Shown here piece after piece: positions 8,319-17,619 of a DNA stretch of 64,000 nt (its first letter is position 1; each line of letters opens with the position of its first letter). Below the pieces are notes generated by a model. It made no database searches. It worked only from the letters and a program-made list of their open reading frames with translations, and was not told the DNA's origin. The translations under genes and the position numbers were made by a program. This stretch comes from Microbacterium testaceum. GTDB lineage: Bacteria > Actinomycetota > Actinomycetes > Actinomycetales > Microbacteriaceae. The stretch lies in the NCBI RefSeq assembly GCF_020781835.1, contig NZ_JAJGNJ010000003.1, positions 62,001 through 126,000 of the forward strand, in the 5' to 3' direction.

Positions 8319-8648
8319 TCAGTCCAGCGGCGGCCGGCCGTCGGCGGGAGTCACCGCGATGAGGGGAACCCCCATCACGACGGCGCCTCCGGTGGCGTAG
8401 TTGGGGACATCGGCCTCCACCGCACGCCCTTCGGGTGAGGCCATCGCGGCCGCGGCGGACTCCGGCGAGGCGAAGGTCGCCTCGAACATCGCATAGTAGG
8501 GACCGCCGTGCGCATCGAGGTCGAGCGCGTAGCCCATCCCGATGACCCCGGGCAGCCGCGCGGCCAGCCGCAGGTGTGTCTCACGGTAGTACCGGGCGAA
8601 GTGCGCCCGGTCGGCGGGAGGCGGGTACAGCACGACGATCTTGTGCAT
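8319..8648 (-). CDS. EthD-family small protein
   Basis: 109-residue dimeric alpha/beta barrel protein starting MHKIVVLYPPPADRAHFARY and ending with the EthD-typical DVPNYATGGAVVM. The ATG at 8648 has AAAGGAT eight bases upstream; the longer in-frame start lacks a ribosome site. Family members include EthD and small isomerases or lactone-forming enzymes in aromatic pathways; the molecular role is usually unknown. It is the last gene of the minus-strand run with the TRAP transporter and dehydrogenase. A clear paralogue lies at 30040-30357 beside a flavin monooxygenase, so both probably act on oxidised aromatic intermediates (inference). Confidence 0.75.
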   Translation of the reverse strand: MHKIVVLYPPPADRAHFARYYRETHLRLAARLPGVIGMGYALDLDAHGGPYYAMFEATFASPESAAAAMASPEGRAVEADVPNYATGGAVVMGVPLIAVTPADGRPPLD

Positions 8649-8719
8649 CGCGGCATCCTTTCGACGGGGGCTGTCGGACCCGGGCGGGATGCCCGGACCC
8701 GACAGCACACGTGTCACGG

Positions 8720-9862
8720 TCAGCGGTCGGCGAACGCCGCCACGCAGTCACTGGTGGCGTCGTCGTACTCGGCGTCGGCGTAGGTCTCGAGGCCGGCCAT
8801 GTACTGCTCGAGCACACCCTCGGCATCCTGGAGACCCTGCCCGGTGGCAAGCTCGATCCACTTCTCGGCACCGGTGTCGCCGACGGCGTCCTCCCAGGCC
8901 TGCGTGGCCGACTCGTCCCACGCCGTGAGATCCTCCACCGTGGGCGCGTCCAGCATCTGCTGGCACTGCCCGGCGGCGGTCTCGTTGAACGCCGCGATAC
9001 CCGCACCGCTGTTGAGCTCCTCCACGACGCTGTCGAACTGCTCGCGCAGGTCGTCCGGAAGGGCGTCGTACGCGTCTTTGGACACCCACATGCCGAACGT
9101 CGAGTACTGGCCCACACCCGGGTCGCTCCAGTACGGCAGCAGCTCCATGATCTTGTAGTTCACCGGGAAGTCGATCGCACCGCCGATCGAGGAGACGACG
9201 CCGCGTTCAACGGCCTCGTAGGTCTCGGGCGCGGTGATCGCGACGATGTTGGCGCCGGCTCCGCTGAGCACCTGCTGGATGATCGGCCCGGAAGCGCGCA
9301 TCTGCAACCCGGAGAACTGCGTCGCATCGGTGAGAGGCTCCCTGCTGCCGAGGAGGAAGCGCCCCACCGGCCACGTGGCGACGTGGTGCAGATTGTTGCC
9401 GTCCATGACCGCCATCGCCGGCTCGTAGCCGGTGTGCAGATCGTAGATGGACTGCATGATCGCCTGAGAGTTCTGACTGAGGAACGGGATGCTGACCATG
9501 CTGGTCGAGGGGAAGTACTGGGGGGTGTAATCGGGCACCGTGACCCCGATCTGCGCGCGCCCGTCGCGCACGCAGTCCGCGACCTCGGCGGCCTTGCAGA
9601 GAGCCTCGGTCGCGGTGCGCTCGAAGCTGATGCGCCCCTCCGTGACCTCTTCGACGCGATCGAGGAACCAGTCCTGCACCGCCGCGTTCGGCGTTCCGGC
9701 CTGCGCGCCGGTGGCGAGGGTGAAGGTCACGCTCTCGCCTTCGGCGGCGCCGCCGCCGGAGTTCTGGATACCGGCGCAACCGGACATCGCGAGCGCCGCG
9801 GCGAGACCTCCGACGAGCGCGAGGGCCCGCCGGGAGCGGCGGCTGGGGTGCTGTGAGAACAT
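8720..9862 (-). CDS. dctP: TRAP transporter substrate-binding lipoprotein (DctP)
   Basis: Extracytoplasmic solute receptor of a tripartite ATP-independent transporter, about 380 residues. An N-terminal lipoprotein signal has a basic start, a hydrophobic stretch and lipobox AMSGC, so it is anchored outside the membrane by the lipidated Cys. The body matches DctP, including the segment around residue 200 (GLQMRASGPIIQQVL) with the conserved carboxylate-binding Arg. Two adjacent ATGs exist; the one at 9862 has better spacing from AAGGA than the one at 9865. The substrate is an organic acid, perhaps the aromatic or 2-oxo acid handled by neighbouring enzymes. It follows dctM after a strong hairpin. 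Confidence 0.85.
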   Translation of the reverse strand: MFSQHPSRRSRRALALVGGLAAALAMSGCAGIQNSGGGAAEGESVTFTLATGAQAGTPNAAVQDWFLDRVEEVTEGRISFERTATEALCKAAEVADCVRDGRAQIGVTVPDYTPQYFPSTSMVSIPFLSQNSQAIMQSIYDLHTGYEPAMAVMDGNNLHHVATWPVGRFLLGSREPLTDATQFSGLQMRASGPIIQQVLSGAGANIVAITAPETYEAVERGVVSSIGGAIDFPVNYKIMELLPYWSDPGVGQYSTFGMWVSKDAYDALPDDLREQFDSVVEELNSGAGIAAFNETAAGQCQQMLDAPTVEDLTAWDESATQAWEDAVGDTGAEKWIELATGQGLQDAEGVLEQYMAGLETYADAEYDDATSDCVAAFADR

Positions 9863-9954
9863 CATCGTCCTTTCTTTCGGTCCGCTCCGCCGGGAAACGG
9901 GTCGCGGGTGGGTTCAGTCTGCGCGGCGGAGGACGGCATCCCCATGGCTGCAGC

Positions 9955-10003
9955 CGCAGACGGCCGGGTCATCCGCGCACGTCCGGTCACCCGGCCGTCT
10001 GCG
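9955..10003 (-). promoter_or_regulatory. Strong hairpin at the dctM-dctP junction
   Basis: A perfect 15-bp stem (9955-9969 with 9989-10003, arm CGCAGACGGCCGGGT) overlaps the last codons of dctM. Without a U-run it is more likely an RNA processing or stabilising structure, or a partial terminator, than a full stop. Confidence 0.65.
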
Positions 10004-11447
10004 CGACGAGGGAGGGCAGCCAGAGCACGATCGCGGGGACGAAGAACAGCACCGCCGAGACGAGGATGTCCATCGACATCAGGGGCAGGACGCCGCGGAA
10101 CACCGTCTCGGTCGGCACCCCCGTGGCGCCCGACACGACGAAACACGTCATGCCGACCGGCGGGGTGACCATCCCGATCGCGGTGAGCTTGACGATCATG
10201 AGGCCCAGCCAGATCCCGTTGAACCCCAGCTCCATCGCCACCGGATAGATGATCGGGATCGTGATGATCAGGACCGAGATCTCATCCAGGGCCGTGCCCA
10301 GCGGCAGGAGCAGGAGCAGCAGGAGACCGATCGTCAGCAGCGGCGGGATGGCCAGGCCCGCGATCCAGGTCGTGATCGTGTCGGGAACGTGGGCGGCGAT
10401 GAGGAAGGTCGAGAAGATGCTCGAGCCCACCAGGATCATGAACACCATCGACGTGGTCTGCGCGGTGTCCAGCAGAGCGCCCTTGACGTTGCTCCACAGG
10501 GCGGATGCGCCCGAGCGGCGGAACTCCCACAGCAGGATGAGCAAGGCGACGAAGGCGGCGATGGCGGCCGACTCGGTCGACGTGAACACGCCCGAGAACA
10601 TCCCGCCGAGGATGATCAGGAAGATCAGCCCCAGTCGCGCGAGCCCGCGCCAGGGAAGCGTGCGCGCGGTGAGCCCGTACGACTGACGCACCGCCCCCGT
10701 GTCGGGTGCGGCGTGCAGCGCGGCATCGACCGAGGCCGAGTGCACGGGCGCCTGCTCGGCGACGCCGCCGCGCGCAGCGGTCGCCGCGGCCGTGCGGGCC
10801 TCGACGACGACGTCGGCGAGATCGACGTCGTTCCGCACGATCTGGCGGTGGCCGAGGATGAGGATGTACGTGATGTATCCGGCCGCGGTCAGCAGGCCCG
10901 GGACGATGCCCGCCGCGAGCATCTGCGCGACCGACTCGCCGGTCATGATCGCGTAGAGCACGAGGAAGGTGCTGGGCGGGATGATGACGCCCAGGGTGCC
11001 CGCGATGGCGACGATGCCGGTGGCCAGGGCCGCCGGATAGCCGTAGGCGCGCATCTCGTTGACCGAGAGCTTGGACATGGTCGCAGCTGTGCCGATGCTC
11101 GACCCCGAGACGGCGGAGAATCCGGCGCATGCCATGACCGTGGCCACGCCGAGTCCGCCGGGGAACCGGCTGACGAAGTGATTGGCGATGGCGAACACGT
11201 GCTCGGCGATCCGTGCGCGCATGGCCAGCATGCCCATCAGGATGAACATCGGGATGATCGTCAGCGAGAAGCTCGCGGTCGCCGAGAACGGCACCGAGCC
11301 GAGCACGTTCGTCGCATACGAGGTGCCCTGCAGCACCCCGAGGCCGAGGGTGCCCGACAGACCGAGCGAAAGCGCCACGGGCATCCGCGCCATCAGCAGC
11401 AGGATGAGCAGCGCCACGACCGCGAGCACGATGATCGTCACCAGCAT
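9987..11447 (-). CDS. dctM: TRAP transporter large permease (DctM)
   Basis: Integral membrane ion-coupled transport subunit, 486 residues, with many hydrophobic helices and the DctM signature region (GTLGVIIPPSTFLVLYAIMT; SIFSTFLIAAHVP). It is some 50-60 residues longer than a typical DctM because of a hydrophilic cytoplasmic loop around residues 205-260 rich in Ala, Asp and His. Start ATG at 11447 is preceded by AGGGAG. It lies between dctQ upstream and dctP downstream, so the operon order is Q-M-P rather than the usual P-Q-M. Confidence 0.88.
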   Translation of the reverse strand: MLVTIIVLAVVALLILLLMARMPVALSLGLSGTLGLGVLQGTSYATNVLGSVPFSATASFSLTIIPMFILMGMLAMRARIAEHVFAIANHFVSRFPGGLGVATVMACAGFSAVSGSSIGTAATMSKLSVNEMRAYGYPAALATGIVAIAGTLGVIIPPSTFLVLYAIMTGESVAQMLAAGIVPGLLTAAGYITYILILGHRQIVRNDVDLADVVVEARTAAATAARGGVAEQAPVHSASVDAALHAAPDTGAVRQSYGLTARTLPWRGLARLGLIFLIILGGMFSGVFTSTESAAIAAFVALLILLWEFRRSGASALWSNVKGALLDTAQTTSMVFMILVGSSIFSTFLIAAHVPDTITTWIAGLAIPPLLTIGLLLLLLLPLGTALDEISVLIITIPIIYPVAMELGFNGIWLGLMIVKLTAIGMVTPPVGMTCFVVSGATGVPTETVFRGVLPLMSMDILVSAVLFFVPAIVLWLPSLVAQTAG

Positions 11448-11477
11448 GGATTCACTCCCTTGTCGTTCCGGCCGCGC

Positions 11478-12029
11478 TCACGCGTCGACCGCGGCCTCGG
11501 CGTCCTCGCCGTAGGCCTCACGTCCTCGGATGGTGCGCACGACGTTCGCGATGGCGACGACGAGCCACAGCCCGAGTCCGATCGCGATCACCCAGCGCAG
11601 GGGCCACACCGGCCACTGGACCAGTCCGAATCGCGTCTCGTTCCGAGTGGTCGCCTGGAACGCGCGCGTGATCGACGCGTACGTCATCCAGGCCAGAAGC
11701 CCCGCGTTGAGCACCCAGACCACCACGGACACGGCCCGCGCGAGGGCGGGCCTCAGCCGGTCGGTGACGATCGACACCGCGACATGCCCGCCTTGCATGG
11801 ATGTCCACGCCAGGCCCAGGAACACCGACGTGACGAGAGCCGATTCGGCGACCTCGAGCATTCCCGGCACGCTGGCGCGCGCGACGAAACGCACGATGAC
11901 GTCGATGACGGTCGCGAGCATCAGCACGACGAGCGCGCCGGCGGCGATGACACCGAGCACGGCGCTCTGACGACGCAGGTACCCGTCGAAGCGCGAGGTC
12001 TTCGTCGTCGCGGAGGCGGCCACGGTCAT
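11478..12029 (-). CDS. dctQ: TRAP transporter small permease (DctQ)
   Basis: 183-residue membrane protein with four predicted helices and the DctQ pattern (GVIAAGALVVLMLATVIDVI; conserved LAWTSMQGGHVAVS). The ATG at 12029 falls one base after the stop codon of the upstream dehydrogenase gene, implying translational coupling; the longer open frame overlaps that gene and is a shadow. It partners the large permease 30 bp downstream. Confidence 0.87.
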   Translation of the reverse strand: MTVAASATTKTSRFDGYLRRQSAVLGVIAAGALVVLMLATVIDVIVRFVARASVPGMLEVAESALVTSVFLGLAWTSMQGGHVAVSIVTDRLRPALARAVSVVVWVLNAGLLAWMTYASITRAFQATTRNETRFGLVQWPVWPLRWVIAIGLGLWLVVAIANVVRTIRGREAYGEDAEAAVDA

Positions 12030-12030
12030 C

Positions 12031-12957
12031 TCAGCGCTCGTTCCAGAACTCGAACGCGCGGGTGTGGTCGACGTTGCCGAGGGCATCGAGGGCGTCACCG
12101 AGCGCGCCGGCGACGGCATCGCACACCGGAGCCTCATGACCGGTCGCCTGCTGCACCTTCTGCGCGATGCGCACGTCCTTGGTCATCAGCGGCAGCGCGA
12201 AGCCCGAGGCGAATCGCCCGCCGACGATGTGATCGGGCAACACATGGGTCGTCACGAAGCTCTGGCCGGTGGACGCGTTCAGGATCTCGACCATCACCGC
12301 GGGATCGAGCCCGAACCGGGCTCCCGCCGTCAGGGCTTCGGTCGAGGCGGTGTACGCCGCGGCGGCGACGAAGTTGTTCAGCGCCTTCATCGCGTGCCCG
12401 GTACCGAGGCCGCCGGTGCGGAAGATCCGGGCGCTCATCGTGTCGATGACCGGGACAGCGCGCTCCGCGGCCTGCTCGTCGTCCGCACCCATCATGATCG
12501 CGAGCGTGCCGGCGATCGCACGCTCGCGCGCCCCCGAGACGGGGGCGTCGACCAGGTGCAGACCGGCAGCGGCCAGGAGCCGCCCCGTCTCGACCGTCTC
12601 GGTCGGGTCGGACGAGCTCATGTCCACGTACACGGTCCCCGGCGCGGACGGGATGCGCGGAGCACCGGCGTCGTCCACCAGCACCGAACGCACGATCGCA
12701 CTCGTGGGCAGCATGAGCACGACGACGTCGCAGTCGGCGAGCTGAGCGATGTCGGCCGCCGATTCCGCCCCGATGCGTGCGGCCAGTGCGGCGGCGCGCT
12801 CGACGTCGACGTCGTGCACGAGCACTCGTTCGAAGGCTCCGGACGACGCGATGTTGGTGACCATCGGGTCGCCCATGGTCCCCAGCCCGATGAACCCGAC
12901 GGTATGGACGCCGGTGGTCACCGTCTCGCCGACGACGGGACTCGTCCCTCCGCTCAT
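12031..12957 (-). CDS. NAD(P)-dependent oxidoreductase, 3-hydroxyisobutyrate dehydrogenase family
   Basis: 308-residue beta-hydroxyacid dehydrogenase. The N-terminal Rossmann fold shows GFIGLGTMGDPM, followed by the substrate-binding DAPVSGARERA motif and the catalytic Lys region GTGHAMKALNNF. Oxidises 3-hydroxyisobutyrate, tartronate semialdehyde or similar hydroxy acids in its family; the actual substrate is not evident. The ATG at 12957 overlaps the stop of the upstream carboxymuconolactone-decarboxylase-like gene by 4 bases, so the two are translationally coupled and likely sequential in the same pathway. Confidence 0.82.
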   Translation of the reverse strand: MSGGTSPVVGETVTTGVHTVGFIGLGTMGDPMVTNIASSGAFERVLVHDVDVERAAALAARIGAESAADIAQLADCDVVVLMLPTSAIVRSVLVDDAGAPRIPSAPGTVYVDMSSSDPTETVETGRLLAAAGLHLVDAPVSGARERAIAGTLAIMMGADDEQAAERAVPVIDTMSARIFRTGGLGTGHAMKALNNFVAAAAYTASTEALTAGARFGLDPAVMVEILNASTGQSFVTTHVLPDHIVGGRFASGFALPLMTKDVRIAQKVQQATGHEAPVCDAVAGALGDALDALGNVDHTRAFEFWNER

Positions 12958-13379
12958 GCCGGTACCCCGGCCTTCTCCGCCTCGTCGTCGATGCTGGAGG
13001 GCAGGCCCTTCTCGGCCAGCACCTCCTCGAGGGCGCGGAGTCCCTCGACCGCGGCGGGGATACCGCAGTACAGCATCGAGTGCACGATCACCTCGCGCAG
13101 CTCGAGCACGGAGACACCGTTGGCGAGCGCTCCGCGCGTGTGGATGCGCAGTTCGTGGGACTTGCCCTGGGCGATGAGCATCGCCAGGGTCACCTTGCTG
13201 CGGTCGGTGAGGGGCAGGCCGTTGCGCTGCCAGATGTCGCCGAAGCAGTACCGGGTGACGAAGTCCTGGATCTTGTCGTTGAGGTCGGTGGTGTGCTCGA
13301 CCTGTCCCTCCGCCCCCTCGGGCCCGAACATGTCGCGCCGCTGGCGCAGACCGATGTCGTACAGATCGTCGCGGATCAC
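12954..13379 (-). CDS. Carboxymuconolactone decarboxylase family protein
   Basis: 141-residue protein of the CMD/AhpD-like all-helical fold. It matches 4-carboxymuconolactone decarboxylase in overall pattern (DKIQDFVTRYCFGDIWQR, then SKVTLAMLIAQGKSHELRIH and the ELREVIVHSMLYCGIPAA segment). GTG at 13379 is chosen because GAGGGAGC lies nine bases upstream and homology starts there. True PcaC acts in the beta-ketoadipate pathway; no other pca gene is present, so a decarboxylase acting on a related product of this cluster is as likely. First gene of the minus-strand run, divergent from an AraC regulator. Confidence 0.75.
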   Translation of the reverse strand: MIRDDLYDIGLRQRRDMFGPEGAEGQVEHTTDLNDKIQDFVTRYCFGDIWQRNGLPLTDRSKVTLAMLIAQGKSHELRIHTRGALANGVSVLELREVIVHSMLYCGIPAAVEGLRALEEVLAEKGLPSSIDDEAEKAGVPA

Positions 13380-13575
13380 CTGATGCTCCCTCGCATGGAT
13401 TCGTGCGGGACCGGCGTCCCGTCGGACCAGTGTGGCGGGTCGGATGCCAGGGCCACATGGCCCACGGCGCAGGCGCCATGGTGTTCGGCGCACACCGCCC
13501 CGGTCCCACGCCCGCGCGGGCACGAGCGCGCATAGTCTGGATCCACGTTTCGACATCACTGCGAGGAGGCAGGCG

Positions 13576-14565
13576 ATGGAGCATCAGGCGATGGAGCACA
13601 CCGTTGCGACGGCACGCGACATGCAGAACCATCACGGCGTCAGCTTCGACGAGTGGGTCCGACTGGTCGGCAACCGCTTCGTCCCGCTCGTCCTGTCGAC
13701 GATCGATCCCGACGGGTTCTCGGGGAACCTGCGCACCCGGGTCGTCGACGGCACGTGCGTCACCGACATCGCGGCATCCTCGCACCGGGTGCACCGATCG
13801 CCCGCGTCGATCCGCGACGACGATCCGCACCATCTGAAGCTCAGCATGCAGCTGACGGGCACCGGGCTGGTCATGCAGGACGGCCGCAGCGCCCACCTCG
13901 CCCCGGGAGACGTCGCCATCTACGACACGGCGCGCCCGTACACGCTCGAGTACGCCGGTCAGATGCGTTCGCTCGTGATGATGTTCCCCCACAGCATGCT
14001 CGGGCTGTCCGCCAACCTCGTGCCCACGGTCACCGCCGTGCGTCTGCGCGGCGACACCGGCATCGGGCGGGTCATCTGTCCGTTCATGCAGCACCTGGCC
14101 GAAGATCTCGACCAGCTCGAGGGAGTCAACGGCGCGCGCATCATCCGCAGCGCCTTCGACCTCATCACCGCGTTGCTCTCGGCCGAGCTGCAGACATCGA
14201 CCGCACGCGAACCCTGGCGCGTCACCCTCGACGCCGTCGCGCACTACATCGACCGACACCTGGACGACCCGGGCCTGAACACCGATTCGATCGCCAGGGC
14301 GCACTTCATCTCGGCCCGCCAGCTGCAGTACCTCTTCCAGGAGGAGGGCGAGACCGTCTCGGGCTACATCCGTTCACGCCGCCTCGAACGCTGCCGCCTC
14401 GATCTGGAGGACGCCGCGCAAGCCTCGCGCTCGATCGTGCAGATCGCCCAGGCCTGGGGCTTCATCGACCCCAGCCACTTCAGCAAGCTCTTCAAATCGA
14501 CCTACGGCCACGGCCCGCGCGATCATCGCCTGCGCCACCTCGACGCGGCGATCCTCGCCGGGTGA
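13576..14565 (+). CDS. AraC-family regulator with AraC_binding_2-type N-terminal domain
   Basis: 329-residue activator. The N-terminal cupin-like sensor domain (about 20-200) has the typical LAPGDVAIYDTARPYTL segment; a C-terminal double helix-turn-helix follows (ISARQLQYLFQEEGETVSGY, then IAQAWGFIDPSHFSKLFKSTYG). ATG at 13576 is six bases after GAGGAGG. A -10 box TAGTCT lies at 13533-13538. It is divergent from the CMD/dehydrogenase/TRAP operon and most likely activates it. A paralogue with the same architecture is at 29009-29971. Confidence 0.85.
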   Translation: MEHQAMEHTVATARDMQNHHGVSFDEWVRLVGNRFVPLVLSTIDPDGFSGNLRTRVVDGTCVTDIAASSHRVHRSPASIRDDDPHHLKLSMQLTGTGLVMQDGRSAHLAPGDVAIYDTARPYTLEYAGQMRSLVMMFPHSMLGLSANLVPTVTAVRLRGDTGIGRVICPFMQHLAEDLDQLEGVNGARIIRSAFDLITALLSAELQTSTAREPWRVTLDAVAHYIDRHLDDPGLNTDSIARAHFISARQLQYLFQEEGETVSGYIRSRRLERCRLDLEDAAQASRSIVQIAQAWGFIDPSHFSKLFKSTYGHGPRDHRLRHLDAAILAG

Positions 14566-14612
14566 TCCTTCCGACGCGGACTGTTCGCTCCACGACACGT
14601 GGCGTGCGCCAC

Positions 14613-14632
14613 AGCCCGAGAGCCGTCGGGCT
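14613..14632 (+). terminator. Short hairpin after the AraC gene
   Basis: AGCCCGA...TCGGGCT, a 7-bp stem with a 6-nt loop about 50 bp past the AraC stop codon. Weak, no U-run. Confidence 0.35.
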
Positions 14633-14676
14633 GACGCGGGTTGACTGGGCGCACGGATCTGCTCAGGGAGGATCAG

Positions 14677-16092
14677 ATGACACAGACGCAGACGGCGACC
14701 TTGCTCGCCGAGATCACGGTCGACGAAGCGGTCGGCCGCGCGATCCCCGACGCCGCCACCGGCGAGACCATCGGCTACGCGCCGGTGCATACGGCCGACG
14801 ACCTGGCGCGGGCGGTGAGCGCGGCACGCGCGGCTCAACCGGCGTGGGCGGCGCTCACCCACGCCGAGCGCTCGGCGATCCTGCACCGGGCCGCCGACGA
14901 GATCGACGCGCACGCCGAGGAGCTCGCGCAGATCATCGCCCGCGAACAGGGGAAGCCGTTGAACGGACCGGGCGCTCGCTTCGAGGCCGGGGGCTGTGCG
15001 GTGTGGATACGGCAGGCGGCCGACACGGTGCTCGAGCCCGAGGTGCTCTTCGAAGCAGAGGGCACGCGCTCCGAGCTGCACTACGCCCCGCTCGGCGTCG
15101 TCGGGGCGATCGGACCATGGAACTGGCCGGCGCTCATCGCGATCTGGCAGATCGCACCGTCGTTGCGCATGGGCAACACGGTCGTCGCCAAGCCCAGCGA
15201 GTACACGCCGCTCAGTGTGCTCGCGGTGGCGGCGCTCATGAACCGCCATCTGCCCGAGGGCGTGCTGACGGTCGTCGCCGGCGGCCGTGACGTCGGGGAG
15301 GCCATCGCGTCGCACCCCGACCTCGACAAGATCATGTTCACCGGTTCCACCGCCACCGGCCGGCGCATCATCGAGGGCTCGGCGCACAACCTGGCGCGTC
15401 TCACGCTGGAACTCGGCGGCAACGATGCGGGCATCGTGCTTCCGGGCACGGATGTCGCCGCCATCGCCCAGGGGCTGTTCTGGGGCATCTTCATCAACAC
15501 CGGTCAGACGTGCGCCGCTCTCAAGCGCCTCTACGTGCACGACTCGCTGTACGAGGAGGTCGTGGCGGCGCTCGCCGAGATCGCCGAGGCGACGCCGATG
15601 GGTCCGGGCACCGACGAGGGCAGCGCGCTGGGCCCGCTGTCCACCGCGCAGCAGTTCGACATCGTCTCGCGCCTGATCGATGAGGCCAGGACACGCGGCG
15701 CACGCATCGTGACCGGCGGCGAGGCCGCTCCGGAACTCGGTCCGCACTTCTACCGCGCCACGGTCGTCGCCGACATCGACGATGACGCGGCGCTGGTCGG
15801 CGAGGAGCAGTTCGGCCCCGCCATCCCGGTGCTGCGCTACACCGACCTCGACGACGCCATCGCCCGCGCGAACGCGACCGACCAGGGGCTCGGCGCTTCG
15901 GTATGGGGCTCGGACGTCGACGAAGCCGTCGCGGTGGCCGAGCGCCTGCACGCCGGCACCGTGTGGATCAATCAGCACGGCACGCTCAACCCGCTCGTCC
16001 CGTTCGGCGGCGTGAAGGGGTCGGGGTACGGCATGGAGTTCGGGAAGGAAGGCCTGAAGGCCGTCGCCGCCCCCAAGGTCATCACCCGGTGA
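14677..16092 (+). CDS. NAD(P)-dependent aldehyde dehydrogenase
   Basis: 471-residue aldehyde dehydrogenase. The nucleotide site motif is GPWNWPAL, the catalytic Glu lies in LELGGNDAG near residue 245, and the catalytic Cys is in NTGQTCAALKR near residue 278. Start at ATG 14677, five bases after AGGGAGG. It is less close to HpaE or SSADH than those two genes are to their families and probably oxidises an aldehyde from the ThDP decarboxylase or dehydrogenase route in this island. Convergent with the MHS transporter; a bidirectional terminator separates them. Confidence 0.83.
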   Translation: MTQTQTATLLAEITVDEAVGRAIPDAATGETIGYAPVHTADDLARAVSAARAAQPAWAALTHAERSAILHRAADEIDAHAEELAQIIAREQGKPLNGPGARFEAGGCAVWIRQAADTVLEPEVLFEAEGTRSELHYAPLGVVGAIGPWNWPALIAIWQIAPSLRMGNTVVAKPSEYTPLSVLAVAALMNRHLPEGVLTVVAGGRDVGEAIASHPDLDKIMFTGSTATGRRIIEGSAHNLARLTLELGGNDAGIVLPGTDVAAIAQGLFWGIFINTGQTCAALKRLYVHDSLYEEVVAALAEIAEATPMGPGTDEGSALGPLSTAQQFDIVSRLIDEARTRGARIVTGGEAAPELGPHFYRATVVADIDDDAALVGEEQFGPAIPVLRYTDLDDAIARANATDQGLGASVWGSDVDEAVAVAERLHAGTVWINQHGTLNPLVPFGGVKGSGYGMEFGKEGLKAVAAPKVITR

Positions 16093-16111
16093 ACAGGGCC
16101 GCGGCACGACG

Positions 16112-16155
16112 CATCGGCACGCCGGGTGGGAGGTGTTCCACCCGGCGCGCCGATG
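16112..16155. terminator. Bidirectional terminator hairpin
   Basis: CATCGGCACGCCGGGTGG (16112-16129) pairs with CCACCCGGCGCGCCGATG (16138-16155), one mismatch, 8-nt loop, between two convergent genes. Confidence 0.75.
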
Positions 16156-16187
16156 ACGATCTCCGCGGCCCCGCGGCGGCGGGAGGC

Positions 16188-17582
16188 TCAGGACCTGGAC
16201 ACCCCGTAGATCGGCGACACCGCCTGCTCGGCTTCGTTGTCGGGTCCGAGCGGGATGCCACGCCGGTCGCGCAGCAACAGCGTCGCGATGAGCCCGAGCA
16301 CAGCCATGCCCACGAGGTAGAACGCGACGGACCACGTGGTGCCGGTGGCCTGCACGAGCGCCGTGGCGATCGTCGGCGCGAACGCCCCGCCCAGGATCGC
16401 GCCGATCGCGTACGAGATCGACACCCCCGAGAAGCGCACCGAAGCCGGGAACAGCTCGGCGTAGAGCGCCGCCTGAGGTCCGTAGGTGAAGCCGAGACCC
16501 ACGGTGAGGATCAGAAGACCGAGGAACAGCAGACCGATCGAGCCCGTGTTCACGAGCGGGAACAGCGTGACGGCACCGATCGCCAGCGCGATCCAGCCGA
16601 TGATGTAGGTCGTGCGTCGGCCGATGATGTCGCTCAGCCAGCCCGAGATCCAGGTGAAGGCGAGCCATCCCACCGAGGCTCCCGTGACCGCCCACAGCAC
16701 GGGACCGCGGTCGAGTCCGAGGGGGCCCGCGGGGTTGGTCGCGTAGTTCTGGATGTAGCCGCCCGTCGACATGTATCCGGCCGCGTTGTTGCCGGCGAAC
16801 ACGAACGCCGCGATGATCACGAGCGCCCAGTGCTTGCGGAACAGCTGCACGATGGGGGTCTTCGTCTCCTCGCGACGCTCGGCCAGTTCCACGAAGACCG
16901 GGCTCTCTTCGACGCGCTTGCGGATGTAGTACCCGACGAAGATCAGGACGACGCTGAACAGGAACGGCACGCGCCACCCCCACTCGAGGAAGGCGTCCCC
17001 GGGCGCGATGAGCGCCATGACGGCCATCATCCCGGATGCCAGCAGGAGGCCGATCGGCACGCCGATCTGCGGCGAGGCGCCGAAGAGCCCGCGCTTGTTC
17101 TTCGGGGCGTGCTCGACGGCCATGAGCACCGCACCACCCCACTCGCCACCGGCGGAGATGCCCTGCAGGATGCGGAGGAAGATCAGCAGGACCGGAGCGG
17201 CCACACCGATGGCCGCATAGGTGGGGAGAAGACCGACGAGCGTGGTCGACACGCCCATGAGGATCAGCGTGATCATGAGCACTACCCGGCGTCCGTACTT
17301 GTCGCCGAAGTGTCCCGCGAGGAAGGCGCCGAGCGGCCGGAACAGGAAGCTCAGTCCCACCGTCAGGAACGACAGGATCAACGCGATCCCCGGACCGGCG
17401 GGCTCGAAGAAGATCGCGGCGAAGACGAGTCCCGCCGCCTGGGCGTAGATGAAGAAGTCGTACCACTCGACGGTCGTGCCGACGACGGTGGCGAAGACGA
17501 CCCGCCTCCGATCGGCCGCGGTGGAGATGGTACCGGTGGGCGTGAAGCCGCCCGCTGTGGGTGAGGTGGGAGAACTCATCAT
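16188..17582 (-). CDS. MFS transporter, metabolite:H+ symporter (MHS) family
   Basis: 464-residue inner-membrane transporter with 12 predicted helices. Characteristic MHS features are VVGTTVEWYDFFIYAQAAGL in the first helix and the loop motif GHFGDKYGRRVVLM. This family moves organic acids with protons (ShiA, KgtP, ProP, aromatic acid carriers). Start at ATG 17582, with AAGGA upstream; the ATG at 17579 is also possible. It is divergent from the meta-cleavage operon, so uptake of 4-hydroxyphenylacetate or a related acid is plausible but unproven. HpaX of E. coli is from a different MFS family. Confidence 0.82.
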   Translation of the reverse strand: MMSSPTSPTAGGFTPTGTISTAADRRRVVFATVVGTTVEWYDFFIYAQAAGLVFAAIFFEPAGPGIALILSFLTVGLSFLFRPLGAFLAGHFGDKYGRRVVLMITLILMGVSTTLVGLLPTYAAIGVAAPVLLIFLRILQGISAGGEWGGAVLMAVEHAPKNKRGLFGASPQIGVPIGLLLASGMMAVMALIAPGDAFLEWGWRVPFLFSVVLIFVGYYIRKRVEESPVFVELAERREETKTPIVQLFRKHWALVIIAAFVFAGNNAAGYMSTGGYIQNYATNPAGPLGLDRGPVLWAVTGASVGWLAFTWISGWLSDIIGRRTTYIIGWIALAIGAVTLFPLVNTGSIGLLFLGLLILTVGLGFTYGPQAALYAELFPASVRFSGVSISYAIGAILGGAFAPTIATALVQATGTTWSVAFYLVGMAVLGLIATLLLRDRRGIPLGPDNEAEQAVSPIYGVSRS

Positions 17583-17619
17583 TGGGTGTCCTTTTTCGAC
17601 GTCACTGTCAGGTGGCCGG

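Noticed and set aside
9540..12449. Very long plus-strand open frame (969 codons) antisense to the TRAP genes
   Set aside because: High-GC shadow frame: Arg/His/Asp-rich, no motif, no ribosome site; the opposite strand carries clear dctP, dctM and dctQ.
14641..14646. TTGACT as a -35 box for the aldehyde dehydrogenase gene
   Set aside because: No -10 hexamer at a suitable distance before the ATG at 14677; the leader would be too short.
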